Shown here: in pieces, positions 32,351-41,543 of the stretch
Numbering within the stretch: position 1 is the first letter of the stretch
How the letters are laid out: the number at the start of each line of letters is the position of its first letter
DNA from: an uncultured Bacilli bacterium
GTDB taxonomy: Bacteria; Bacillota_I; Bacilli_A; RF39; UBA660
NCBI GenBank assembly: GCA_947627675.1
Contig: CANQWY010000004.1
Coordinates: 1-59,056, forward strand
DNA: 59,056 nt
Direction: 5' to 3'
Program-made: the position numbers and the translations under genes
Notes under the pieces: model-generated
Told to the model about the DNA's origin: nothing
The model's database searches: none
What the model saw: only the letters and a program-made list of their open reading frames with translations

Positions 32351-34699
32351 ATGAAAGGAATTATTAAGGGGTTATCCTTATTTATATTAGTTGTATTATC
32401 TCTTACAATAATTTATCCGACAAATGTAAATGCTTTATCGCAACAAACATCTTATATAAATGTTAATGATAATACCAAAAGTTTAACTATTGGTAATTTA
32501 TCCTTTTCTAATATTACATTTAAAGATTACTCTTCTACTTCTACTCAAGCATTTGGTTTAACAGGAGTAGTTGCTAATAGTTCTGATAAAGATATTGATT
32601 ATACATCAACTGCATATTATTACGATTCAAATTATAACTTAATTGCACAGGGCTACAATTCAGGTACTGCAATAGCAGGAACGAGTAATTTTAATCAAAT
32701 GTCTAATTTGAGTATTTTAAATGGACATAGTATTAATGAAATATATTATTATCGTTTAGCAATTAACACTACAAGCTCTTCAGCAAGTGAATCAAATGTC
32801 GTATCTAATACTCCTAGTAAAAATGATCGATATAAGTCTTATGACTATTTAATAGATAAATATGATATTAATATTATTGTTAATGAGAATAACACATTAG
32901 ATATTACAGAAACAATTACTGCATATTTTAACGTTGCAAAACATGGTATTTTTAGAACAATTCCACTAAAAAATACGATTACAAGATTAGATGGTACAAC
33001 ATCAGAAAATAGAACACAAATAACAAACTTAAGTGTTGATAACGAATACACTACATCTAGAAAAAATGGAAGCTACAAAATTCAAATAGGCTCAGCAAGT
33101 CGCACTTTAACTGGTGAACAAACCTATGTAATAAAATATACTTATAATTTAGGAAAAGATCCTATTAAAGATTATGATGAGTTATATTATAATATCATTG
33201 GAGATGAATGGGATACCGTTATTGGTAATGTTACTTTCACTATTTCTATGCCAAAAGATTTTGATTCAAGTAAATTGGGTTTTTCATCAGGAAAAATAGG
33301 CTCAACTAATAATAGCAAAGTCAAATATAATGTTAGTGGAAATAAAATAACAGGAAATTACAATGGTATTCTTGGTGTTGGAGAAGCATTAACTATAAGA
33401 TGCGAACTTGATGAAGGCTATTTTGTTGGAGCAGGGCTATCTATTAATGTAATGAGCTATCTTGTTTTCTTATTACCTATAATATTTGTAGGAATTGCTG
33501 TATTAATATGGTATAAGTTTGGGCGTGATGAACAAGTTGTAGAAACAGTAGAATTTTATCCACCAGAAGGATTTAATAGTTTAGAGATAGGATTTTTATA
33601 TAAGGGAAAAGCAGATAATCAAGATGTTACGTCTCTTCTTATATATTTAGCAAATAAGGGATATATAAAAATAACGGAAACTGAAGAAAAATCATTGTTT
33701 TCAAAAGCAAAAGGTTTTAAAATAACGAAGTTAAAAGAATATGATGGTAATAATCTAAATGAGCAAATATTTTTAAATGGTTTATTTACAAAGCGACCAT
33801 CAATTAAATCATTATTTTCAAAAGAAAATGATTATGTGGACAATAATATAAATGAGGTAACTTCGTTAGACTTATATGATAACTTTTATATTACAATGAA
33901 CAAAATATTATCTAATATAAACAATAAAGAAAATAAAAACAAAATATTTGAAAAATCAGCATCTAGTAAATCTATATTTATCATTTTAATGATAATTGCT
34001 ACTTATTGCTTAATTACAATTCCACCTATCCTTACTTATGGACAAGTAGCGACACTTGTTGTTGCTTTATTATTTCCTGGGCTTGGTTTTACAATAATGT
34101 TTAGTATGTTATTTGAAGGTAAACAAACTATTTATGTTAATGGTAGAGCTACTAAGTCTTCAATTGTAACAAAGATATTTGGATTATTATGGGGTGGTAT
34201 GTTTGGAGGAATGCCTTGGGCCTTCATTGTTCTTCCTACATTATTACAAGATCCAGTATATTTAATTGGATACATAATTGGAGTAGTTTGTGTTTTAGGA
34301 ATGGTAGTATGCTTAAAATATTTACCAAAGAGAACACAATATGGTAATGCAATGTTAGGGAAATTAAGAGGTTTTAAAAATTTCCTAGAAACAGCAGAAA
34401 AAGAAAAATTAGAAGCAATGGTTATGCAAGACCCAACATATTTTTTTAATATTTTGCCTTATACTTATGTTTTAGGCGTGTCTGATACATGGATTAAAAA
34501 GTTTGAAACAATATCACTACAAGCTCCTAGTTGGTATGATAGTTCAAATGCTTTTGACATGATTACATTTGGAACATTTATGAATAATACTATGGTTTCT
34601 GCTCAAAGTGTTATGTCATCTAGTCCATCTAGTTATTCATCAAGTGGTGGTGGTTCTTCTGGAGGGGGCTCAGGTGGAGGCGGAGGAGGTTCATGGTAA
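32351..34699 (+). CDS. DUF2207 family membrane protein
   Basis: HGIFRTIPLK, EFYPPEGFNSLEIGFLY, C-terminal GGGSSGGGSGGGGGGSW. Confidence 0.9.
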   Translation: MKGIIKGLSLFILVVLSLTIIYPTNVNALSQQTSYINVNDNTKSLTIGNLSFSNITFKDYSSTSTQAFGLTGVVANSSDKDIDYTSTAYYYDSNYNLIAQGYNSGTAIAGTSNFNQMSNLSILNGHSINEIYYYRLAINTTSSSASESNVVSNTPSKNDRYKSYDYLIDKYDINIIVNENNTLDITETITAYFNVAKHGIFRTIPLKNTITRLDGTTSENRTQITNLSVDNEYTTSRKNGSYKIQIGSASRTLTGEQTYVIKYTYNLGKDPIKDYDELYYNIIGDEWDTVIGNVTFTISMPKDFDSSKLGFSSGKIGSTNNSKVKYNVSGNKITGNYNGILGVGEALTIRCELDEGYFVGAGLSINVMSYLVFLLPIIFVGIAVLIWYKFGRDEQVVETVEFYPPEGFNSLEIGFLYKGKADNQDVTSLLIYLANKGYIKITETEEKSLFSKAKGFKITKLKEYDGNNLNEQIFLNGLFTKRPSIKSLFSKENDYVDNNINEVTSLDLYDNFYITMNKILSNINNKENKNKIFEKSASSKSIFIILMIIATYCLITIPPILTYGQVATLVVALLFPGLGFTIMFSMLFEGKQTIYVNGRATKSSIVTKIFGLLWGGMFGGMPWAFIVLPTLLQDPVYLIGYIIGVVCVLGMVVCLKYLPKRTQYGNAMLGKLRGFKNFLETAEKEKLEAMVMQDPTYFFNILPYTYVLGVSDTWIKKFETISLQAPSWYDSSNAFDMITFGTFMNNTMVSAQSVMSSSPSSYSSSGGGSSGGGSGGGGGGSW

Positions 34700-34714
34700 T
34701 TTCCTCTAGTAAAA

Positions 34715-34747
34715 AACAGCTCATTTTAACTTATGAGTTGTTTTTTT
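34715..34747 (+). terminator. hairpin terminator
   Basis: AACAGCTCAT...ATGAGTTGTTTTTTT. Confidence 0.65.
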
Positions 34748-34749
34748 AA

Positions 34750-35073
34750 CTATTTTAAATTCTTTTTTTCATCTATTCTTGAATAATGCGTTTTATGTGA
34801 GATATCATATTTTATTAAATCAGAAGCTGTTATATTTAATTTAGAATCATACTTATTTAAATTATTTGCCATTTTATCTAGCATTTCTATAGTAGGCTTT
34901 CTTCTGCAATTTTCTATTTGATTTAGATATACTAAATTACTACCTAATTTTTCCGCAAATTTTTCTTGAGATAAGTTATATTTTTTTCGATAATATTTTA
35001 AGTTCATAGATAAAATCTCTTTACTAGATAACATAATATACTTACCTCCATTTCTATAAAATATTTTATACAA
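34750..35073 (-). CDS. XRE-family helix-turn-helix regulator
   Basis: LKYYRKKYNLSQEKFAEKLGSNLVYLNQIENCRRKPTIEMLDKMAN. Confidence 0.92.
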   Translation of the reverse strand: MYKIFYRNGGKYIMLSSKEILSMNLKYYRKKYNLSQEKFAEKLGSNLVYLNQIENCRRKPTIEMLDKMANNLNKYDSKLNITASDLIKYDISHKTHYSRIDEKKNLK

Positions 35074-35577
35074 CTGTTAAAAGAATGTCTTTTACACAAG
35101 TGTTTAATAAAAAATAGAGATATAATAGTGTAACTCACCTTAATATTATTAAATAATTAGTTTTATATAAAAGAAACTTCGTAATTAATATGTTTCAATA
35201 ACTAGGTAAAATATTGCCTTTATTTAAATCGTAAAAAAATTAAATATAAAGAATTTGTCAAAGGTTATTTTAATACTTATATTATATTGATAAAAACAAA
35301 AAAATCCAATTGTTTATAATGATAATGAAATAATTGATAATTCTGAAAATATTTTAAAAGATATAGTTCACTCCCTATTAGATATGATCATGATGAGATA
35401 CAGGGTTGGAATGGAAAAAGATGTTAAGCCAAAGAATTAGCGGATAAAGAATATAGTAAATTAAAGGAGAGGATTTAATATTTTAAAAGAGAGCTTCATT
35501 TAAAATGAAAAAGGATAAGGAACAATATTTTACAAATTAATTACAATGTTAGGACATATCATTTATAGAGGTGTTCT

Positions 35578-35733
35578 ATGAAAGAAGAATATAAAGGAAA
35601 TAATATATTTGATGAAGCAGGAATGACGTTTAATGAATTAATTAGCACGTTTTTACTTTCTTTTCTAGATAAGGAGTTTAATATTTATGAGAATAATGGT
35701 ATAATAAATACCGATATAATCTTAAACTTATAG
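35578..35733 (+). CDS. 51-aa small protein immediately upstream of recombinase
   Basis: gaggtgttctATG; MKEEYKGNNIFDEAGMTFNELISTFLLSFLDKEFNIYENNGIINTDIILNL*; not in ORF track because short. Confidence 0.55.
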   Translation: MKEEYKGNNIFDEAGMTFNELISTFLLSFLDKEFNIYENNGIINTDIILNL

Positions 35734-35744
35734 ATTGGAGAATT

Positions 35745-37337
35745 ATGATAACAGATACAACCTATAAGGTAGGAATATATTTAAGATTATCTAGAGAAGA
35801 TGAAAGGTTAGGCGAAAGCGGTAGTATCTCTACACAAAGAGATTTATTATTGAATTATATTAGAGATAATGACTTATTATTTGTTGATGAGTATGTAGAT
35901 GATGGAATATCAGGAACTACTTTCGATAGAGCAGGATTTAATCGTATGATTAAAGACTGTGAAGAAAAAAAGATAAATATGATTATTACAAAAGACACAT
36001 CAAGACTTGGCCGCGATCATATTGAATTTGGCTATTATGTTGAAAGATATTTTCCAGAACACAATATTAGATATGTAGCAGTAAACGATGGAGTAGATAC
36101 TTTTAATCGTAATAATTCAGCAAATGATATGTTGGTGTTCAAAAGTGCTTTTAATGATATGTATGTTAAAGATATATCAAATAAGTTAAGAAGTTCACTT
36201 TATACGAAAAAAAGAAATGGTTTATTTGTTGGTTGCTATGCACCTTTTGGCTATAAAAAATCTAAAGAAGATAAGCATAAACTTGAAATAGATCCTGAAT
36301 CAGCAGGTGTAGTAAGAAGAATATTTGATATGTTTATAAGTGGGAGTAGTTTAACAGGGATTTGTGATACACTAACAAATGAGCATATTAAAACACCTAG
36401 TATGTATAAGAACATGAAACTAGGACAAAATAATGTCCATTATGGAGTATGGGCTACAAGAACAGTTGATAGTATTTTAAAAAATCCAACTTATATTGGT
36501 AATTTAACTCAATGTCGAAATAGAAAGGTAAATTATAAATCCAAGAAGATTGTTCATACAAAGCCTAATGATTGGATTGTTGCTTGTGGTGCAGTAGAAC
36601 CTATTATTGATAAAGATACTTTTGATTTAGCCCAAAAAATGTTTAAGAGCAATAAAAATCGAGGTATTAAAGGAAATGGCATAACAGATAGACTCTTACT
36701 AAGAGGATTAATTTACTGTAAAGAATGTCATCATACAATGGGATTTAGAGAACATTTGCAACAAACACAAAAAAATGGATTAGTTCATAGGATTTATGGC
36801 AATTGTAATTATTGGACAAAAAGAAAAAAACAAAATGTTTGTACTCCCCATTCTGTTAAGTATCAAGTTATAGAAGATATAGTATTTGAAAATTTAAGAG
36901 AGATGGCAAAGAAATATTTAGATGAAAAAACTATAGAAAGTATAATTAAAAATTCTGATAAAGTAAAAAAGAAAAAAGATAGTATAAGAGAGGAAATATT
37001 TAGATTAGAAAACAATATAGAAACTCTTAATAAAAAGATCGATATGTGTTATAACGATAAATTAGATGGCAATATAACTTTAGAAATGTATAAAAGAACT
37101 TATAATAATTTAACATTAGAAATAAATGAATCAAATAAAAAGAAAAAAGAATACGAGAAAATCTTATATGATTTAGAAAATAATAAACTAGTAAATGATA
37201 ACTACTATTTAGATAAGATTAAAGAATTTTTAGAGATGAGAAATCCATCTCGTGCCTTAATCAGTTCACTAATTGATAGGATAGAGATAGATGAAGAAAA
37301 AAATATCGATATATATTATAAGTTTAAGTTAATTTAA
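35745..37337 (+). CDS. large serine recombinase (TnpX-like)
   Basis: VGIYLRLSREDE catalytic Ser region, DGISGTTFDRAGFNRMIKD, TKDTSRLGRDHIEFGYYVE, Zn-ribbon CKEC...CNYW...C, coiled coil. Confidence 0.96.
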   Translation: MITDTTYKVGIYLRLSREDERLGESGSISTQRDLLLNYIRDNDLLFVDEYVDDGISGTTFDRAGFNRMIKDCEEKKINMIITKDTSRLGRDHIEFGYYVERYFPEHNIRYVAVNDGVDTFNRNNSANDMLVFKSAFNDMYVKDISNKLRSSLYTKKRNGLFVGCYAPFGYKKSKEDKHKLEIDPESAGVVRRIFDMFISGSSLTGICDTLTNEHIKTPSMYKNMKLGQNNVHYGVWATRTVDSILKNPTYIGNLTQCRNRKVNYKSKKIVHTKPNDWIVACGAVEPIIDKDTFDLAQKMFKSNKNRGIKGNGITDRLLLRGLIYCKECHHTMGFREHLQQTQKNGLVHRIYGNCNYWTKRKKQNVCTPHSVKYQVIEDIVFENLREMAKKYLDEKTIESIIKNSDKVKKKKDSIREEIFRLENNIETLNKKIDMCYNDKLDGNITLEMYKRTYNNLTLEINESNKKKKEYEKILYDLENNKLVNDNYYLDKIKEFLEMRNPSRALISSLIDRIEIDEEKNIDIYYKFKLI

Positions 37338-37349
37338 AGGAGGTAATGG

Positions 37350-38201
37350 ATGAGTCAAAACAAATTAGAAACAATTTCAAATCTATTTGAAGATAAAGAA
37401 ATAAGAAGTGTATGGGACAAAGATAAAGAAGAGTATTATTTTAGTGTGGTTGATGTTATTGGAGTTTTAACTGAATCAAATTATCAAAAATCAAGAAATT
37501 ATTGGAAATGGCTAAAAACAAAATTAAATGATGAAGGTAGTGAACTGGTTAGTAATACTAACCAGTTGAAAATGAAAGCACAAGATGGAAAGTTTAGAGA
37601 AACTGACACATTAGATACAAAAGGCATATTTAGGCTTATTGAATCAATACCAAGTCCAAAAGCAGAACCATTTAAATTATGGCTTGCTAATTTAGGTAGT
37701 GAGAGAGTTGATGAAGTGTTTGATCCTGAAATTGCTATTAACCGAGCAGTTGATTATTACAGAAAAAGAGGATATAGTGATAAATGGATTAAAGATAGAT
37801 TAGATGGAATTGTTAAAAGAAAACAACTAACTGATGTTTGGAAAGATGGAGGAATAACTGAAAATAAAGAATATGCTATTCTAACAAACGAAATATATAA
37901 AGAATGGTCTGGTATGAAAGCAAGTGAATATAAAGCATTTAAAGGGCTTCGCAAAGAATCTTTAAGAGATAATATGACAGATGTAGAAGTTCTTTTAACA
38001 GATTTAGGTGAAACAGCAACAAGAGAACTTGCGAGAAAGCATAAACCTTATGGTTTAGAACAAAATAAAAAAATAGCGAGAATGGGTTGGAATACTGCAA
38101 AAGTTGCTAAGGAAGATCTTGAAAGAAAATTAGGCGAGTCAGTAATAACAAGCAATAACGCTTTACACTATAAATATATCGATGAAAAAAATAGAAGATA
38201 A
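37350..38201 (+). CDS. BRO-N/DinD-like phage antirepressor-type protein
   Basis: DKEEYYFSVVDVIGVLTESNYQKSRNYWKWLKTKL, ETDTLDTKGIFRLIESIPSPKAEPFKLWLA. Confidence 0.85.
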   Translation: MSQNKLETISNLFEDKEIRSVWDKDKEEYYFSVVDVIGVLTESNYQKSRNYWKWLKTKLNDEGSELVSNTNQLKMKAQDGKFRETDTLDTKGIFRLIESIPSPKAEPFKLWLANLGSERVDEVFDPEIAINRAVDYYRKRGYSDKWIKDRLDGIVKRKQLTDVWKDGGITENKEYAILTNEIYKEWSGMKASEYKAFKGLRKESLRDNMTDVEVLLTDLGETATRELARKHKPYGLEQNKKIARMGWNTAKVAKEDLERKLGESVITSNNALHYKYIDEKNRR

Positions 38202-38230
38202 TAAAAAATAAGGTACTATATTATAAATAG

Positions 38231-38256
38231 AAAGTTTAAAACTTTGGTGAGTTATA
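38231..38256 (+). repeat. attR: attP left arm plus core GTTATA
   Basis: AAAGTTTAAAACTTTGGTGAGTTATA; mirror of attL arm. Confidence 0.85.
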
Positions 38257-38976
38257 GTAGTTACGCCAGCATTAAATAAAAGTTTTAAATTTCAAAGTGA
38301 TTGGCCTTATAGTAATTCTCAAATATATTTATTGCAATCAATATTAAATGATATTAAAAATGACGATAAACGAAGTTTTAAAAAAGAAGATAACAATTAT
38401 ATTTTCAAAACAGAAGTTAATTATCCAAATAATAGAAGTCTTGTTAATCAAAAAATTATTATTGATAAAAATTTAAAACCAAAAAGTATAAAAGTTTATA
38501 ATGATAATAATATTGCAATGATGACAATGAAATTTACTAAAATTGATTATAATCCTACATTTAAAAAAGATTATTTTACTTTAGCTAATTCTGTAGAAAC
38601 TAGTAAAACAGATGATTATAGTTTAACTGTTGGTGAACTTGAAGATAGTATATACCCTCTAAATTTACCTAATGGTACTAAGCTAGTTAGTGAAGAGAAG
38701 GTAAGTCTTGATAATGGAGAAAGAGTTATTATGACATTTGACGGCGAAAAACCATTTCTATTAGTTGAAGAGACAGTTAGTAAAAATGATTCTATGGTTA
38801 TAATACCTACAAATGGAGAACCCTATATGTTACAAGATAGTTTAGGTGTTCTTGCAAATAATTCTTTAAATTGGTCTAGTGGTGGAGTGGAATATTATTT
38901 AGTAAGTGATGTACTTAATCAAGATGAACTTGTTGATGTTGCTCAATCTATTAATGTAATTCCAACTATGAAATAA
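38251..38976 (+). pseudogene. 3' part of the split LolA/GerS-like lipoprotein gene
   Basis: reading from GTT at 38251: VIVVTPALNKSFKFQSDWPYSNSQIYLLQSILNDIKND...; in frame with 30242-30523 after excision (1002 nt). Confidence 0.8.
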
Positions 38977-39011
38977 CTTTACAATTTGTTTTATATTATG
39001 TTATAATTTTA

Positions 39012-39530
39012 TTGGTGATGCAGATGGCTAAGAAGCAGATCAATAAAAATAAAATAGATAAAAAGATTTCTAATTATAGTGATAATAATATTAAAGGTTC
39101 AATTATATTAGTTGTTGTTATAATAATAATACTTATCTTATTTTATCTACTAACAGTCTTTATTTTAAATAAAAAAGAATTTGTTGTTAATGAAAATGTT
39201 GATATTCAGTATTCTAAAATTATAGCTGGTGAAAGTTTTGACCTAAAAGATGAAGATTATTTAGTATTTTTCTATGATATATCAGCTAATTCTAGTTATA
39301 CTGATTTAGTTAGCACTTATCGTGACAAAGATAAACATTTACCCATCTATACAGTTGATTTAGGAGAAGGTATTAATAATAGTGTTATTTCAGATACAAA
39401 TAGCCTTGATGTTTCTAATATTATAGATTTAAAAGTCAAGGATTCTGCTATAATCCGTATTAAAAATGGTAAAGTAAGTAATTATGCTACCTCATCTTTT
39501 GAAGAGTTTTTAGACAATAATATTGAGTAG
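39012..39530 (+). CDS. single-TM hypothetical protein, thioredoxin-fold-like extracellular part
   Basis: TM then DYLVFFYDISANSSYTDLVSTYRDKDKHLPIYTVDLGE...SAIIRIKNGKV. Confidence 0.45.
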   Translation: MVMQMAKKQINKNKIDKKISNYSDNNIKGSIILVVVIIIILILFYLLTVFILNKKEFVVNENVDIQYSKIIAGESFDLKDEDYLVFFYDISANSSYTDLVSTYRDKDKHLPIYTVDLGEGINNSVISDTNSLDVSNIIDLKVKDSAIIRIKNGKVSNYATSSFEEFLDNNIE

Positions 39531-39540
39531 CTCTCTTTAT

Positions 39541-39617
39541 GCCTCAATAGCTCAGTTGGTTAGAGCACTTGACTGTTAATCAAGGGGTCCTAGGTTCAAG
39601 TCCTAGTTGAGGCGCCA
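39541..39617 (+). tRNA. tRNA-Asn (GTT)
   Basis: GCCTCAA...CTTGA-CTGTTAA-TCAAG...TCCTAGGTTCAAGTCCTAG-TTGAGGC-GCCA. Confidence 0.95.
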
Positions 39618-39668
39618 TATTTGATTTTAATCGCATTTTTGCGTTTTTTATTTTAAGGAGATTTTGCT

Positions 39669-40880
39669 GTGAAGGTTAAAAAAGTTGATTTTAAGATAAA
39701 AGAAAAACTTCTAGAAGAAAAAAACAAGACTACTTTTAGTATAGTAGAAGTAATTATAATCACTATTATTGCCCTTTTATTTGGAGGGGTAGTTGGTAGT
39801 CTTATTTTTATTGGTAATACTAATAGAAATGATAAATATTTAGAAGAATTTATTAATACTTATACAAACATAAGTGAAGAATATTACAAAAAAGTTAATA
39901 AAGATAAACTTATTAATGCTGCAATAGAAGGAATGGTTTCTTATTTAGGTGATCCTTATTCTATTTATATGGATGAGGAGGATACGGAAGTGTTCAATCA
40001 AACTGTAGATGGAGAATATGAAGGTGTAGGAGTAACTGTTTCTATGATTGACCAAAAGCCTACTATTGTCTCTATTTTTGATAATTCCCCAGCCAAAGAA
40101 GCAGGAATAAAGGCCGGCGATATTATAGTTAAAGTAAATGGTAAATCTGTAGATGAGAAAACATTAGATGAAGTTATAGATATGATAAAGGAAAAAGATA
40201 AAATTAAATTAACAATTTTAAGAGATGAAAATGAAAAAGATTTCAATTTAAATATGAAAAGTGTTGTTATTCCTTCTGTTTCTAATAAAATAATAGAAAA
40301 AAATAATAAAAAAGTAGGTATAATAACCGTTAGTGTTTTTGCAGGAAATACATATTCACAGTTTAATAGCCAATTAAAAAAATTAGAAAAAAAGGGAATT
40401 GATAGTTTAGTTATAGATGTAAGAGATAATCCAGGTGGCCATCTAGATCAGGTTAGTAAGATATTATCGTTATTTTTAGATAAAGATAAAGTTATTTATC
40501 AAATAAAATCAAATGGTAAAAAAACTAAAGTTTATTCTAGCAGCTCAGAAAAAAGAACTTATCCTATAGGCGTACTTATAAATTCTAATAGTGCATCAGC
40601 ATCAGAAATTCTTGCTGGTGCTATGCAAGAATCATATAAGGCTACTATTGTTGGAATAAAATCATACGGTAAAGGGACTGTTCAAAAAGAATATTCTTTA
40701 AATAGTGGTTCAAGTATCAAGTATACTACTGAAAGTTGGTTAACTCCTAGTGGAAAAAGCATTAATAAAAAAGGCATAACTCCTGATTTAGTGGTTGAAC
40801 TTTCTGATGAATATATTAAGACATTCAAGGACTCTGATGATAATCAATTACAGGCTGCTATTGATGCTATTACAAAATAA
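39669..40880 (+). CDS. S41 family C-terminal processing peptidase with PDZ domain
   Basis: GDPYSIYMDEE, EGVGVTV, VIDVRDNPGGHLDQ, NSNSASASEILAGAMQ, YGKGTVQ. Confidence 0.95.
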   Translation: MKVKKVDFKIKEKLLEEKNKTTFSIVEVIIITIIALLFGGVVGSLIFIGNTNRNDKYLEEFINTYTNISEEYYKKVNKDKLINAAIEGMVSYLGDPYSIYMDEEDTEVFNQTVDGEYEGVGVTVSMIDQKPTIVSIFDNSPAKEAGIKAGDIIVKVNGKSVDEKTLDEVIDMIKEKDKIKLTILRDENEKDFNLNMKSVVIPSVSNKIIEKNNKKVGIITVSVFAGNTYSQFNSQLKKLEKKGIDSLVIDVRDNPGGHLDQVSKILSLFLDKDKVIYQIKSNGKKTKVYSSSSEKRTYPIGVLINSNSASASEILAGAMQESYKATIVGIKSYGKGTVQKEYSLNSGSSIKYTTESWLTPSGKSINKKGITPDLVVELSDEYIKTFKDSDDNQLQAAIDAITK

Positions 40881-40900
40881 ACTAAATTTCAAAAGATTAT

Positions 40901-40957
40901 AAAAGTCATCGACAATATTTGTTTAAAAAATATTAGTTGTCAATGACTTTTTATTTT
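40901..40957. terminator. bidirectional terminator between convergent genes
   Basis: AAAAGTCATcGACAA...TTGTCaATGACTTTTT. Confidence 0.75.
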
Positions 40958-40958
40958 A

Positions 40959-41543
40959 TTATGTTAGTACACATTCTACAATTAATTGTTTATTTTTATT
41001 TTTACTACAAGTAGATAATATTAATACATTAGAATAATTCTTTTTAATTTTTAAATAGCCATCTTTATCATCTTCATAAATATTAGTTACTTTGTATATA
41101 TAATCAATGTTATTATATTTAATATTAACTTTATCATTTATATTTAGTTTATAAAGATTTTTAAAATAAGCAATACTACCAGTTCCAGAATGAGCAATTA
41201 AAAATATAATACTTTCATCATTATCTGGCATAATAGATTCTTTTAAAATAGTAATATTTTTTTCTATTGTATTTTTCTTACTATTAGGTTTGTATATTGG
41301 CTTATCAAGTAAACTTATTTTCTTAATAGAAATAGTTCCTAATAAGTCACTATAAATATTTTTTTCTACTTTTCTTATAAAGTTTTTTTCTACATTAATA
41401 TGATTTGTTTGATTTATATTAATACTATTTTTTATATTTAAGCTAGTGTTAATTACATTATTTGATGAATTATTGCTACTTAAATTTATAAATGTGCAGT
41501 ATAATAACATTATTATTATTTTAATTAGTTTTAAGTTTACCAT
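40959..41543 (-). CDS. sortase (class D-like)
   Basis: IFLIAHSGTGSIAYFKNLYKLNINDKVNI, VLILSTC, conserved C-terminal residues. Confidence 0.85.
   Translation of the reverse strand: MVNLKLIKIIIMLLYCTFINLSSNNSSNNVINTSLNIKNSININQTNHINVEKNFIRKVEKNIYSDLLGTISIKKISLLDKPIYKPNSKKNTIEKNITILKESIMPDNDESIIFLIAHSGTGSIAYFKNLYKLNINDKVNIKYNNIDYIYKVTNIYEDDKDGYLKIKKNYSNVLILSTCSKNKNKQLIVECVLT

Larger units (their letters stand above)
30518..38256 (+). mobile_element. large-serine-recombinase integrative element inserted in lipoprotein gene
   Basis: 6-bp direct repeat GTTATA at both junctions; terminal dyad arms; recombinase near right end; host ORF restored in frame by precise excision. Confidence 0.9.

Noticed and set aside
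30521-38255. 15-bp perfect inverted repeats read as an invertible 7.7 kb DNA switch
   Set aside because: They are fully explained as the two halves of a palindromic attP, and excision rather than inversion restores the host gene in frame
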